DNA from: Promethearchaeota archaeon
GTDB taxonomy: Archaea > Asgardarchaeota > Lokiarchaeia > Sigynarchaeales > SOKP01
NCBI GenBank assembly: GCA_030620005.1
Contig: JAUXAJ010000171.1
Location: forward strand, 1-11,562
Direction: 5' to 3'
Length of the DNA stretch: 11,562 nt
Made by a program: the position numbers and the translations under genes. Positions 5,217-11,562 of this stretch are shown piece after piece. Within the stretch, counting starts at the first letter, position 1. Each line of letters begins with the position of its first letter. The notes under the pieces are model-generated. The model did not search any database. It saw nothing but the letters and a program-made list of their open reading frames with translations, and had not been told where the DNA came from.

Positions 5217-6479
5217 TTATTTTTCTACAAGTTGTACTTTATTTTGTGCTATAAGGTTTTTAATTATTGATTGTTTATTATAGTCAACATCACCATCAAT
5301 CCTTAGCTTTTCAAGAGATTTGAGAAAAGATATGGAATCTGGCAAAACCTTTATATTATTTCCTGATAAGCTTAAATATTTAAGATTTTGAAGGTTTTTT
5401 ATTGATTCAGGCAGAGTTTTCAATTTATTATTACTTAAATATAAGTTTTGAAGTGAACAAAGCTTTCCTATAGATCTTGGAATTGCAATTAAATTATTAC
5501 TTTCTACATCTAAATATTTAAGGTGTTTGAGCTTTTTTATTGATTTAGGAACATGAATTATTTTATTTTTGCTTAAATTTAAGTATTGAAGCAAAGAAAC
5601 ACACCCAATTTTATCTGGAAGCGTTTCTAAGTAGTTTTCCGATAAATTCAGGTTATTTAGCGAATTCATGTGTTCAATTGATTTTGGAAGTCGTTTTAAT
5701 TTATTATTAGACAAATCTAATTTTTGGATGGACGAGAGCGAACCTATAGAGTTTGGAAGCACTTCTAAATTATTTTGATCTAATTTCAAAATCTTCAATG
5801 ACTTCAAGGCTCCTATTGAGAGGGGAAGATTTCGCAATCGATTTCTAGCCAACTCCAATTTTTCAAGAGAAGACAGTTTTCCAATTGATATGGGAATTTC
5901 AATTAAATTATTTCTATTAATCATAAGTGCTTTAAGTGCTTTAAGCGTTAGGATTGAATCGGGAACCGTTTTTAGCTCGTTACAGTTTAAAAATAACTTC
6001 TTTAAACCATTTGCTCCAGCGATTATTTCAGGAAGTCTTGTTATACCGCAATAAAATAACCCTAGGCCCACTAATCGTTCATTTTCTACTTTAAACCCGA
6101 TTGTAAGGTGATTTATTTCAGAAACAACGGGTAGGATTCTATCTAGTTCGTTTTCAAAAAACTCTAGTATTTTTAAATCTTCTAAAACTAATTTTTTTTT
6201 CGCTTTTTCAGCTAGTTTTATTAGTTTTTCCATTTCTTTTGGGTTTTCTTCTAAAATTTTTCGTTCTTGTTCCAGTTTTACTCTTTTCATCTCGTAATTA
6301 TAACACTTACAGCAAAAAAATTGCAAATTTTGACTATCCCACAATTCTTTCATGTGTTCCTTGGACATTCTCCGATTCAAGCTGTAAGCTTCATTAAAAT
6401 TCAATGTTTGATTACATGCCCAGCAAGATCTTTTATTAATGGTTTCAGTTTGAACATTAAACTCTGGGATTTTTAACAC
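5217..6479 (-). CDS. zinc-ribbon plus leucine-rich-repeat protein
   Basis: This 420-residue protein has three parts. Residues 19-59 hold CX2C (C19, C22) and CCKC (C56, C59), a likely zinc ribbon. Residues 60-110 are charged and probably helical or coiled coil. Residues 136-388 are eleven leucine-rich repeats of exactly 23 residues each (consensus L..L.LS.N.L..LP.SI..L.S), with a partial twelfth. This 23-residue class resembles the LRRs of eukaryotic Ras-binding (SHOC2/PIRL-like) proteins and is abundant in Asgard genomes. No GTPase, kinase or membrane segment is attached, so a cytosolic binding scaffold is the likely role; the partner is unknown. GTG at 6479 is chosen because the Cys pair lies close behind it and the next Met is residue 38. 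GGGTG overlaps the start, so ribosome binding is weak or leaderless. It is convergent with the SDR gene. Confidence 0.9.
   Translation of the reverse strand: MLKIPEFNVQTETINKRSCWACNQTLNFNEAYSLNRRMSKEHMKELWDSQNLQFFCCKCYNYEMKRVKLEQERKILEENPKEMEKLIKLAEKAKKKLVLEDLKILEFFENELDRILPVVSEINHLTIGFKVENERLVGLGLFYCGITRLPEIIAGANGLKKLFLNCNELKTVPDSILTLKALKALMINRNNLIEIPISIGKLSSLEKLELARNRLRNLPLSIGALKSLKILKLDQNNLEVLPNSIGSLSSIQKLDLSNNKLKRLPKSIEHMNSLNNLNLSENYLETLPDKIGCVSLLQYLNLSKNKIIHVPKSIKKLKHLKYLDVESNNLIAIPRSIGKLCSLQNLYLSNNKLKTLPESIKNLQNLKYLSLSGNNIKVLPDSISFLKSLEKLRIDGDVDYNKQSIIKNLIAQNKVQLVEK
5316..6074 (-). repeat. eleven in-frame 69-base LRR units
   Basis: The LRR block consists of eleven consecutive units of exactly 69 bases with no insertion or deletion. 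Protein-level similarity is high but the DNA copies are diverged, as expected for an old, constrained array and not a recent expansion. Confidence 0.8.
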
Positions 6480-6797
6480 CCAATTAATCCAATATAATAA
6501 AAATTAATTCTTAAATAGAGAATTATATTAATGAAATTTAACTTTTCACTCTTGTTTCAAAGAAATCTCAAGGAAGAAAAAATTTAATTCTTTAAATAAA
6601 GTAAAAGAAATATTTTTGAAAAATCAAAACCCTTTAAATTAACAAAAGAAAAGATAAAAAAGAAACCTTTTCATGAGCAATGAAACGGGGGAATAATTCT
6701 CTTGATTTCTTAATAACTAACTCATTTTTCGATTTAAATTAAAACTTATTCATTAGAAATCATTTTTATTTAAAATAAAATAATTTAATCTTTAATC
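6480..6797. other. 318-base intergenic gap, LRR gene upstream region
   Basis: No gene was found. The gap lies between the start of the LRR gene and the end of the DUF1593 gene, both minus strand. It should hold the LRR promoter; a weak TATA-like TATTTAAG (minus strand, plus 6511-6518) lies about 35 bases before the GTG. A small hairpin (TTTCAT 6669-6674 with ATGAAA 6680-6685) is followed by five G in a row at 6687-6691, unusual in such A/T-rich DNA. It has no open frame behind it. Confidence 0.4.
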
Positions 6798-8225
6798 CTA
6801 ATTTCCATTTACTAATAGGATAAATCTGGCGTATCGATGGAGACACGGGCTCCCGTTATCTTTCAACTCAAGAATCACGTGAACGAGTCCAGATTCTTCT
6901 GGGTTCCTGAACGAAATAGTCGTTTTTGGATCAAATGGTGTATCGATTTTTACGATTCCCTTGTACGTTCCAGCCTCTTTATAGCAGAACCAGTGAAAAA
7001 AGAGCTTATTTCCATCTGGATCAGAAGATCCCATCGCATCTAACTCGATTACGTCGCTACCAATTACTTTTCGATTTAATTCACCTTTCACAATAACCTT
7101 TGGAGGATGGTTTGCTTCGTTATAATTTGGCGTAGACGCCCAATCCATCCGAGCTGCAAAATCGTGTTGATAAGCTTCACGCCAACGCCAGATTGTCGCC
7201 TGGTTAGACACGTACACGCCATTCACGTCGCCCTTTAATTCCCCAGATCCGTCTCCAACAATTACGGTATCATTACTGTCCGTGAAAATCGGTCTCTTCT
7301 CCCTTTTTGGCTGAGCTAACCTGTAACGTCCTCCCCAACCGCCAAAAGTAGGACTATGAGGACTTCGCAACCCATTTGGAATGAGCCATAAAAAAGTTTG
7401 CGTATCTGTTTCCATCGCATATATCGTCCTAGGATACACCATTCCTAACGGTCCGTGGTTCTTTCGCACATTATTCCTTAGCCATTTTTTTGTTATTAAC
7501 GATGAATCGGGACCATCTTTAAATTTATACCACAATTCCCCCGATATGCCAGCCCACGTTGCTTTTTGATGGTTCTTGCTCGCTGCCAAAATAAACTCCA
7601 TATTAACTTCCCCGTGTGGAATGTCAAACGGAGTGTTAATGTAAAAAAGATTAGGAAAGTTATCTTTTAGCCAATGTGAAGCGTGGTCTTGATCGACGTG
7701 ACAATAAACTCTCATCTTACTTATAAAGGCGTCGAGTTCTTCTTTGTCTCGATTTTTCCGAACTTTCCATAATGCCTGAGCTAGCACGTTTGCTCCACCC
7801 CAGAGAGTAACCCAGATCGGTCTTGGATCATCTCTGTCAATGACTTTTATTGTCCACTCTGAACCTTCCGTGTCTTTTCCCGTACCAACCCCGTCCATTC
7901 CATACTCGTACGTTCCATCCTTTAAAATCGCAAGAAGTTCTTCTTTTGTAGGGAAATAATCTCCGGTGTGTTCCATCAAATTATCTCGCGGTGTTCCGCT
8001 ATATGCGTCAATAATTTCCTCCATCAAATCTCGGCGTAAGATATTCCTTTGCCACATTGATGTACACGGAACCAACCCCTCAATGTCAAACTCGTTTGCA
8101 TAAGTCAAAAGCCGAACGAGCGACTGTGCGTCATCTGGTTCATTTCCAATATCAGAATGCACTAAAAGGCGCGGTCGCACGAGTGGATCGTAAATTCCAA
8201 ACTCATCTGTCTTGAAATTAATCAT
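6798..8225 (-). CDS. DUF1593 nucleoside-hydrolase-like protein with C-terminal Ig/PKD-like domain
   Basis: The first ~330 residues match the DUF1593 (PF07632-type) nucleoside-hydrolase-like fold. HSDIGNEPDDAQSLVRLL (23-40) contains the Asp cluster D25, D31, D32 that corresponds to the metal-binding DxD..DD site of nucleoside hydrolases; NEFDIEGLV follows at 44-52. WVTLWGGANVLAQAL (138-152) and GGWGGRYRLA (295-304) are also family-like. Residues about 373-472 form a beta-rich Ig/PKD-like module (LDAMGSSDPDGNKLFFHW, 395-412), as found in the C-terminus of bacterial DUF1593 'cellulose-binding' proteins. Relatives are linked to sugar or nucleoside hydrolysis, mostly bacterial and often secreted. 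Here no signal peptide is visible (MINFKTDEFGIYD). Its GC is clearly above its neighbours. It has its own promoter. True substrate unknown. Confidence 0.87.
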   Translation of the reverse strand: MINFKTDEFGIYDPLVRPRLLVHSDIGNEPDDAQSLVRLLTYANEFDIEGLVPCTSMWQRNILRRDLMEEIIDAYSGTPRDNLMEHTGDYFPTKEELLAILKDGTYEYGMDGVGTGKDTEGSEWTIKVIDRDDPRPIWVTLWGGANVLAQALWKVRKNRDKEELDAFISKMRVYCHVDQDHASHWLKDNFPNLFYINTPFDIPHGEVNMEFILAASKNHQKATWAGISGELWYKFKDGPDSSLITKKWLRNNVRKNHGPLGMVYPRTIYAMETDTQTFLWLIPNGLRSPHSPTFGGWGGRYRLAQPKREKRPIFTDSNDTVIVGDGSGELKGDVNGVYVSNQATIWRWREAYQHDFAARMDWASTPNYNEANHPPKVIVKGELNRKVIGSDVIELDAMGSSDPDGNKLFFHWFCYKEAGTYKGIVKIDTPFDPKTTISFRNPEESGLVHVILELKDNGSPCLHRYARFILLVNGN

Positions 8226-8272
8226 TTATAAAATTATTCCTAATTTTAATATTAATTTAATAATGAAAGGTT

Positions 8273-8287
8273 TTTTTATAGGTTTTT
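8273..8287 (-). promoter_or_regulatory. candidate BRE/TATA promoter for the DUF1593 gene
   Basis: On the minus strand AAAAACC (8287-8281) is followed by TATAAAAA (8280-8273), a fair archaeal BRE plus TATA arrangement. Transcription would start near 8250, giving a leader of about 25 bases. An AGGA (minus strand, plus 8238-8241) lies 12 bases before the ATG. The rest of the 272-base gap at 8226-8497 is A/T-rich and shows nothing else clear. Confidence 0.5.
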
Positions 8288-8468
8288 GCATGAAGGTGAA
8301 CATCTGACAAATTTGAGATTAGAATTGAACTATATAGCTTTATTACAAGGATTTGGTTTTAATTAATATTAATTTAATTTCAATATTTAGCATTCATATA
8401 AAATTACGTGTCAATAATAATTAATAACGATTGGACTTCTTTTAAAAGAATAGACGACAAATAAATTC

Positions 8469-8485
8469 ATTACTAAAGAAGTAAT
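8469..8485 (-). terminator. hairpin downstream of the histidine kinase gene
   Basis: ATTACT (8469-8474) and AGTAAT (8480-8485) form a 6-bp stem with a 5-base loop, 12 bases after the kinase stop codon. It is a possible 3'-end structure. There is no strong T run on the minus strand behind it. Confidence 0.3.
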
Positions 8486-8497
8486 CACGAAATATAT

Positions 8498-10750
8498 CTA
8501 ACCAGATTTTCTTTCAATTTCAGGAATTAATATCATGAAATTACTTCCTTTCGTGTGATCTCCTTTAACCTTATCTTCCACCCAAATTTGACCGTTGTAG
8601 GATTTTATTACTTTCTTCACGAGCGATAATCCAAAACCCATGCCTTTAGTGCCTTTTTCCTGTTCATGGCCTTTTTTGAATATTATTTTCTTTAAATCGT
8701 CACTAACACCTATTCCATTGTCAATAAATTCTATCTTGACATAATTTTTGTTTTCTTGTCTCTCTTTGGAAATTTTGATGAAAATTACTGGTAATGGATT
8801 GTCATTATATCTTACCGCATTATTTAAGATATTTTGAAAAACATCAAACAACAATTCGTTTGCTTGGACTTTTAAGTCCTTGTTCACATGCTTGATATCT
8901 ATCTTAATAGTTCGATCGAGAAAACTATCTTGAGTAAATTTTATCGCATCTTCTAATTTCTCATGGATTACGATTTCTTCCGTATCTATTTCAACTCCAT
9001 CCTCAAACTGAGATAACTTACGCACATTAGAAATTAGATTTGTTCCTTTAATGACTTGTTCTCTAATTATATCAATCATTTCGCTCATTTCTTTCGTTTT
9101 GTCGGGCTCTTCTTGATAAAGTGAGTAAAGTTGAACAGATGACTTGATATTGTTTAACACATTATTTATATCGTGAGCAAATAGATCTTTATAGAAATTT
9201 GCCTGTTCGTAAGCCTTACGGTATTTCTCTTCAGACTTTTCTAATTTTCGTTGCGCTTCTTTTATCCGTGTAATGTCTATAAATGCCTCTAACAAGACAT
9301 TTTCTCCACTGAGCGTTATTGGAATAACAGACTTTAAAATAGGAATTTCAATTCCTTCGCGACTAATAAAGAATCTTTCAGACTTATCAATTTGCTGGCC
9401 TTGATCTATAATAGGACAAGCTCCTTTATTTGCCGGACAAAATGTTTCGTAACAGCTTTTTCCAACGATATCTTCTTTAGTATCATATCCCAACATTTCT
9501 AAAGCTGCTTTATTGGCAGAGCGTACTTTTTTATCGTATCCTAATGATAGAATTCCGACGGGTAATAATTTTAAAATCTTTTTCATTGTTTCGTGTGATC
9601 TTTTTATTTCTTGTTCGGCTTGTTTTTGATCAGTTAGATCGTCGTAAACCGCTACAATCTCACCGGTAGATAATTTATAGATGTAATTATCTCTCCAGCC
9701 AGTAATCCTCTCGTCTTTATAAAGAGAAATTGGATGACGTTCTGGCTTTCCAGTTTTCCAGACTCTCTGAAATGCGTCAAATAAACCAAACTCTTTTACA
9801 CCTGGGAACACTTCAAGAACACTTTTGTATAATAGATCTTCTTTTTTAATGGATTCAATTTTTTCTCCAGCCAAATTAAAATCGCTGAAAATAAAATCTC
9901 TACCATCATCAATAGCTTTGTATATCGCTACTCCACTACTCATGTAGTTAAAAAGTTCTCTAAACTTTTCCTCGGATACTTGTAATGCCTCGTTAAATTC
10001 ACGATGTTCGGTCATATCTCGTGCTACACTTAAGAACGTCTCTACAACTCCATCCTTTTTTATAGGAATAGCATTTATTTCGTAATCTCGTATGGTACCA
10101 TCTGCACAAACCGCTTTTACCTCAAATCCTCTTATTTCTTCACCTGCTCGTAGTTTAGCAACTCCCTTTAATAATTCTTCAGTATTATCCCCTCGAAAAT
10201 AGTCAAGAAGGTTCTTCGCTTTAATATCCTCAAGAGAATATCCAATATTATCTAAAAATGACTGGTTTGCTTCAAGAAAATTTCCTTCAGAATCAGTAAT
10301 GTAGGTAATCTCTGGATTCGCTTCGAAAAAAGTTCGGAATTTTTCTTCTGATTCTTTCAATTGTTGTTCAGCTTTCTTGCGCTCGGTAAATTCTTCTGAA
10401 CTAACTATTACTATATCGGGAGGAATGAAACTATAATTAATAGAGAAACTTTTTTTCGCTCCCGTGGGCTTAGAAAAGAATTTAACATCTTTTTGAAAAT
10501 TAATTTGCTCGTTATAGCATTGATATAAATTCTTTAAATGATCATGTTGCTCTTTAAACAATTCTGATGCTTTAAATCCTAAACTGTTTTTTATATTCTT
10601 AGTTGAAACTTTCTCAGCAGCAGCATTATAATCAATTAATATTAATTCTTCTCCAATCTTTTGAAACACATGAGTTGGAATTGGAATGCTATGAAATAAC
10701 GCCCTAATATTATCTTCAGATTTAATTAAAAAATTTTCTATCCTTGGCAA
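8498..10750 (-). CDS. soluble sensor histidine kinase with four PAS domains
   Basis: The 750-residue product is a two-component sensor kinase without membrane segments, so it should sense a cytosolic signal. PAS-type domains lie at about 13-125 (divergent), 133-250, 259-375 and 386-500. The fourth carries CX4C-X6-C (C433, C438, C445, in CYETFCPANKGACP), a cysteine motif seen in a PAS subgroup of methanogens and deltaproteobacteria that might bind metal or sense redox. A linker helix leads to the phosphoacceptor H-box LFAHDINNVLNNI (H526). The ATPase follows: N-box QNILNNAVRYN (N640, N644), G1 DNGIGV (677-682), F-box IIFKKG (689-694) and G2 GMGFGLSL (703-710). No response regulator is in the window. 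TTG at 10750 is the only start between the upstream stop and the first PAS; a TATA box about 35 bases upstream implies a nearly leaderless mRNA. Confidence 0.92.
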   Translation of the reverse strand: MPRIENFLIKSEDNIRALFHSIPIPTHVFQKIGEELILIDYNAAAEKVSTKNIKNSLGFKASELFKEQHDHLKNLYQCYNEQINFQKDVKFFSKPTGAKKSFSINYSFIPPDIVIVSSEEFTERKKAEQQLKESEEKFRTFFEANPEITYITDSEGNFLEANQSFLDNIGYSLEDIKAKNLLDYFRGDNTEELLKGVAKLRAGEEIRGFEVKAVCADGTIRDYEINAIPIKKDGVVETFLSVARDMTEHREFNEALQVSEEKFRELFNYMSSGVAIYKAIDDGRDFIFSDFNLAGEKIESIKKEDLLYKSVLEVFPGVKEFGLFDAFQRVWKTGKPERHPISLYKDERITGWRDNYIYKLSTGEIVAVYDDLTDQKQAEQEIKRSHETMKKILKLLPVGILSLGYDKKVRSANKAALEMLGYDTKEDIVGKSCYETFCPANKGACPIIDQGQQIDKSERFFISREGIEIPILKSVIPITLSGENVLLEAFIDITRIKEAQRKLEKSEEKYRKAYEQANFYKDLFAHDINNVLNNIKSSVQLYSLYQEEPDKTKEMSEMIDIIREQVIKGTNLISNVRKLSQFEDGVEIDTEEIVIHEKLEDAIKFTQDSFLDRTIKIDIKHVNKDLKVQANELLFDVFQNILNNAVRYNDNPLPVIFIKISKERQENKNYVKIEFIDNGIGVSDDLKKIIFKKGHEQEKGTKGMGFGLSLVKKVIKSYNGQIWVEDKVKGDHTKGSNFMILIPEIERKSG

Positions 10751-10761
10751 ATATATCAGTT

Positions 10762-10873
10762 TTTACACAAAAAAATTATTTTTTATAAAAAAATGTAAAG
10801 AACAAATTTTTTGTCATCATTTTAATTGTCAATTATAAATTTAGTTAAAGATCTATATAAATCTTTACACAAA
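10762..10873. repeat. TTTACACAAA repeats flanking the kinase promoter
   Basis: TTTACACAAA occurs at 10762-10771 and 10864-10873, and TGTAAAGA (10794-10801) is the exact reverse complement of TCTTTACA (10862-10869). Together they bracket the TATA box of the kinase gene and could be operator half-sites. The motif is short and A/T-rich, so chance is possible. Confidence 0.3.
10781..10790 (-). promoter_or_regulatory. candidate TATA box for the histidine kinase gene
   Basis: TTTTATAAAA (its own reverse complement) lies 31-40 bases before the TTG start at 10750. Transcription about 25 bases downstream would begin at about 10758-10760, so the leader would be ten bases or fewer. No Shine-Dalgarno is present, which fits leaderless translation. 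Confidence 0.5.
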
Positions 10874-10983
10874 TGTATCTATTGCGATAAATTTTTATTT
10901 ACAAAATTTCACATCAGAATTTTCTTATAACAGAATAGTTACCGCTTTGCATTTCTTCATGTCGTATTTCTTCCTTATATCCT

Positions 10984-11259
10984 TTAAACTTCGGCTAAAG
11001 TTAAAAGTGATTGATATTCTGTTAATTCGTCCATCATTAATTTAATTAATTCATCGAGATTTTTTACTCCAAATCTCATCAATCTATCTTTTAATGAATT
11101 TTGAATAACTTTTATCAAACCGACATAATTTACTTGTTCTAAAGGTTTAAATGGGCCTAATTCGTCCTTAATTGCCAATTTTAACAACCCTCTGGCTGCG
11201 GGAGGACTGATATTAATAAATTCTGCTAATTTATCGCCTAATATATTAATTACTTCCAT
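10984..11259 (-). CDS. small helical hypothetical protein, coupled to a membrane protein gene
   Basis: I do not recognise this protein. It is 91 residues and appears all-helical, with a conserved-looking centre (SPPAARGLLKLAIKDELGPF) and a second helical block (LIKVIQNSLKDRLMRFGV, then NLDELIKLMMDEL). No membrane segment or Cys cluster is present. The ATG at 11259 is chosen over the TTG at 11274 because a run of six G (plus 11264-11269) lies 4 bases before it as a strong Shine-Dalgarno. With this start it overlaps the end of the upstream membrane protein gene by 14 bases, so the two are one operon and probably translationally coupled. That suggests a cytosolic partner for the membrane protein; this is inference. 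Confidence 0.72.
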   Translation of the reverse strand: MEVINILGDKLAEFINISPPAARGLLKLAIKDELGPFKPLEQVNYVGLIKVIQNSLKDRLMRFGVKNLDELIKLMMDELTEYQSLLTLAEV

Positions 11260-11557
11260 ATTTCCCCCCTTCAAGCAATTGTTTTTTTATCAAATCCATT
11301 AATTCTTCTTCTGATAACTCTTTAATCTCTAAGGGTTGATAGTTCTTATTAAAAAATTTTTTAAGAAAATTTGGCATTACCCAGGCAATTAAAAACCCGA
11401 TAGAGAAAACAACTGCATTTATAGCCATGATACCAAAAACAATTAAAGCCTGAGCATTGTTAGGATCTCCCCACTTAACATTCCATGGTTGAAATAATTG
11501 AGGGATAACGTTTAAACTTAAAAGAAATGAAAATAGGGAAATCATTTTATATCTCAT
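11246..11557 (-). CDS. small two-helix membrane protein, 5' end near window edge
   Basis: This 103-residue frame has two hydrophobic segments: about 6-20 (ISLFSFLLSLNVIPQL), which could be a signal anchor, and about 38-61 (ALIVFGIMAINAVVFSIGFL and on). A loop with WNVKWGDPNNAQ lies between them, and a charged tail follows (NFLKKFFNKNYQ, then EIKELSEEELMDLIKKQLLEGG). By the positive-inside rule the charged tail is probably cytosolic and the loop external. The family is not recognised. Start is ATG at 11557, or ATG at 11545; the frame is open to the window edge 5 bases further, so a longer N-terminus or more operon genes cannot be ruled out. It overlaps the next gene by 14 bases. Confidence 0.72.
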   Translation of the reverse strand: MRYKMISLFSFLLSLNVIPQLFQPWNVKWGDPNNAQALIVFGIMAINAVVFSIGFLIAWVMPNFLKKFFNKNYQPLEIKELSEEELMDLIKKQLLEGGKYGSN

Positions 11558-11562
11558 TTTTA

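Noticed and set aside
6640..6685. Possible 11-codon minus-strand leader peptide before the LRR gene.
   Set aside because: Hydrophobic short frame in T-rich sequence, no convincing ribosome-binding site, nearly 200 bases from the gene.
6837..7569. Two open plus-strand frames (6837-7043, 7381-7569) inside the DUF1593 gene.
   Set aside because: Antisense shadows of a well-supported gene; open because of its codon use.
8247..8378. TAATATTAATTTAAT present twice (8247-8261, 8364-8378).
   Set aside because: Pure A/T low-complexity sequence; no further similarity around the copies.

Overview
This window reads as AT-rich archaeal DNA, most plausibly from an Asgard (Lokiarchaeia-like) archaeon. The reasons are: A/T-rich gaps; TATA-like boxes about 25-35 bases before several starts; some genes with almost no leader and others with a Shine-Dalgarno sequence; TTG and GTG starts; a zinc-ribbon plus leucine-rich-repeat protein; and a soluble multi-PAS histidine kinase of a kind seen in archaea. 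The lineage is an inference. No rRNA, tRNA or marker gene is present to settle it.

Layout. Positions 1-560 are non-coding and hold a decayed ~160-base direct repeat. A cobalamin-binding-type radical SAM protein follows (561-2147, +). Next come small plus-strand genes: a TPR protein (2432-2824), an 85-residue orphan (3059-3316), a 114-residue orphan (3602-3946) and a small winged-helix protein (4007-4207). A short-chain dehydrogenase (4326-5204, +) then meets a zinc-ribbon/LRR protein (5217-6479, -) tail to tail, 12 bases apart. From here all genes are on the minus strand: a DUF1593 nucleoside-hydrolase-like protein (6798-8225), a four-PAS sensor histidine kinase (8498-10750), and an overlapping pair of small genes, one helical (10984-11259) and one membrane-bound (11246-11557).

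The least obvious item is at about 3532-3588. It is a minus-strand relic of an IS200/IS605-type element: the last 13 codons of a tnpB-like gene (ending VDELGIHSL, stop in the hairpin loop), a perfect 9-bp hairpin, and the sequence TAGTTCAA. This is how the right end of such elements, and the 3' end of their omega (reRNA) guide RNA, is built. No transposase body remains.

The genes do not form one pathway. Most are single units with their own promoters; the only clear operon is the overlapping pair at the right edge. The DUF1593 gene stands out by its higher GC content and its bacterial-type family, which suggests lateral gain. I saw no CRISPR array, prophage or obvious defence system.
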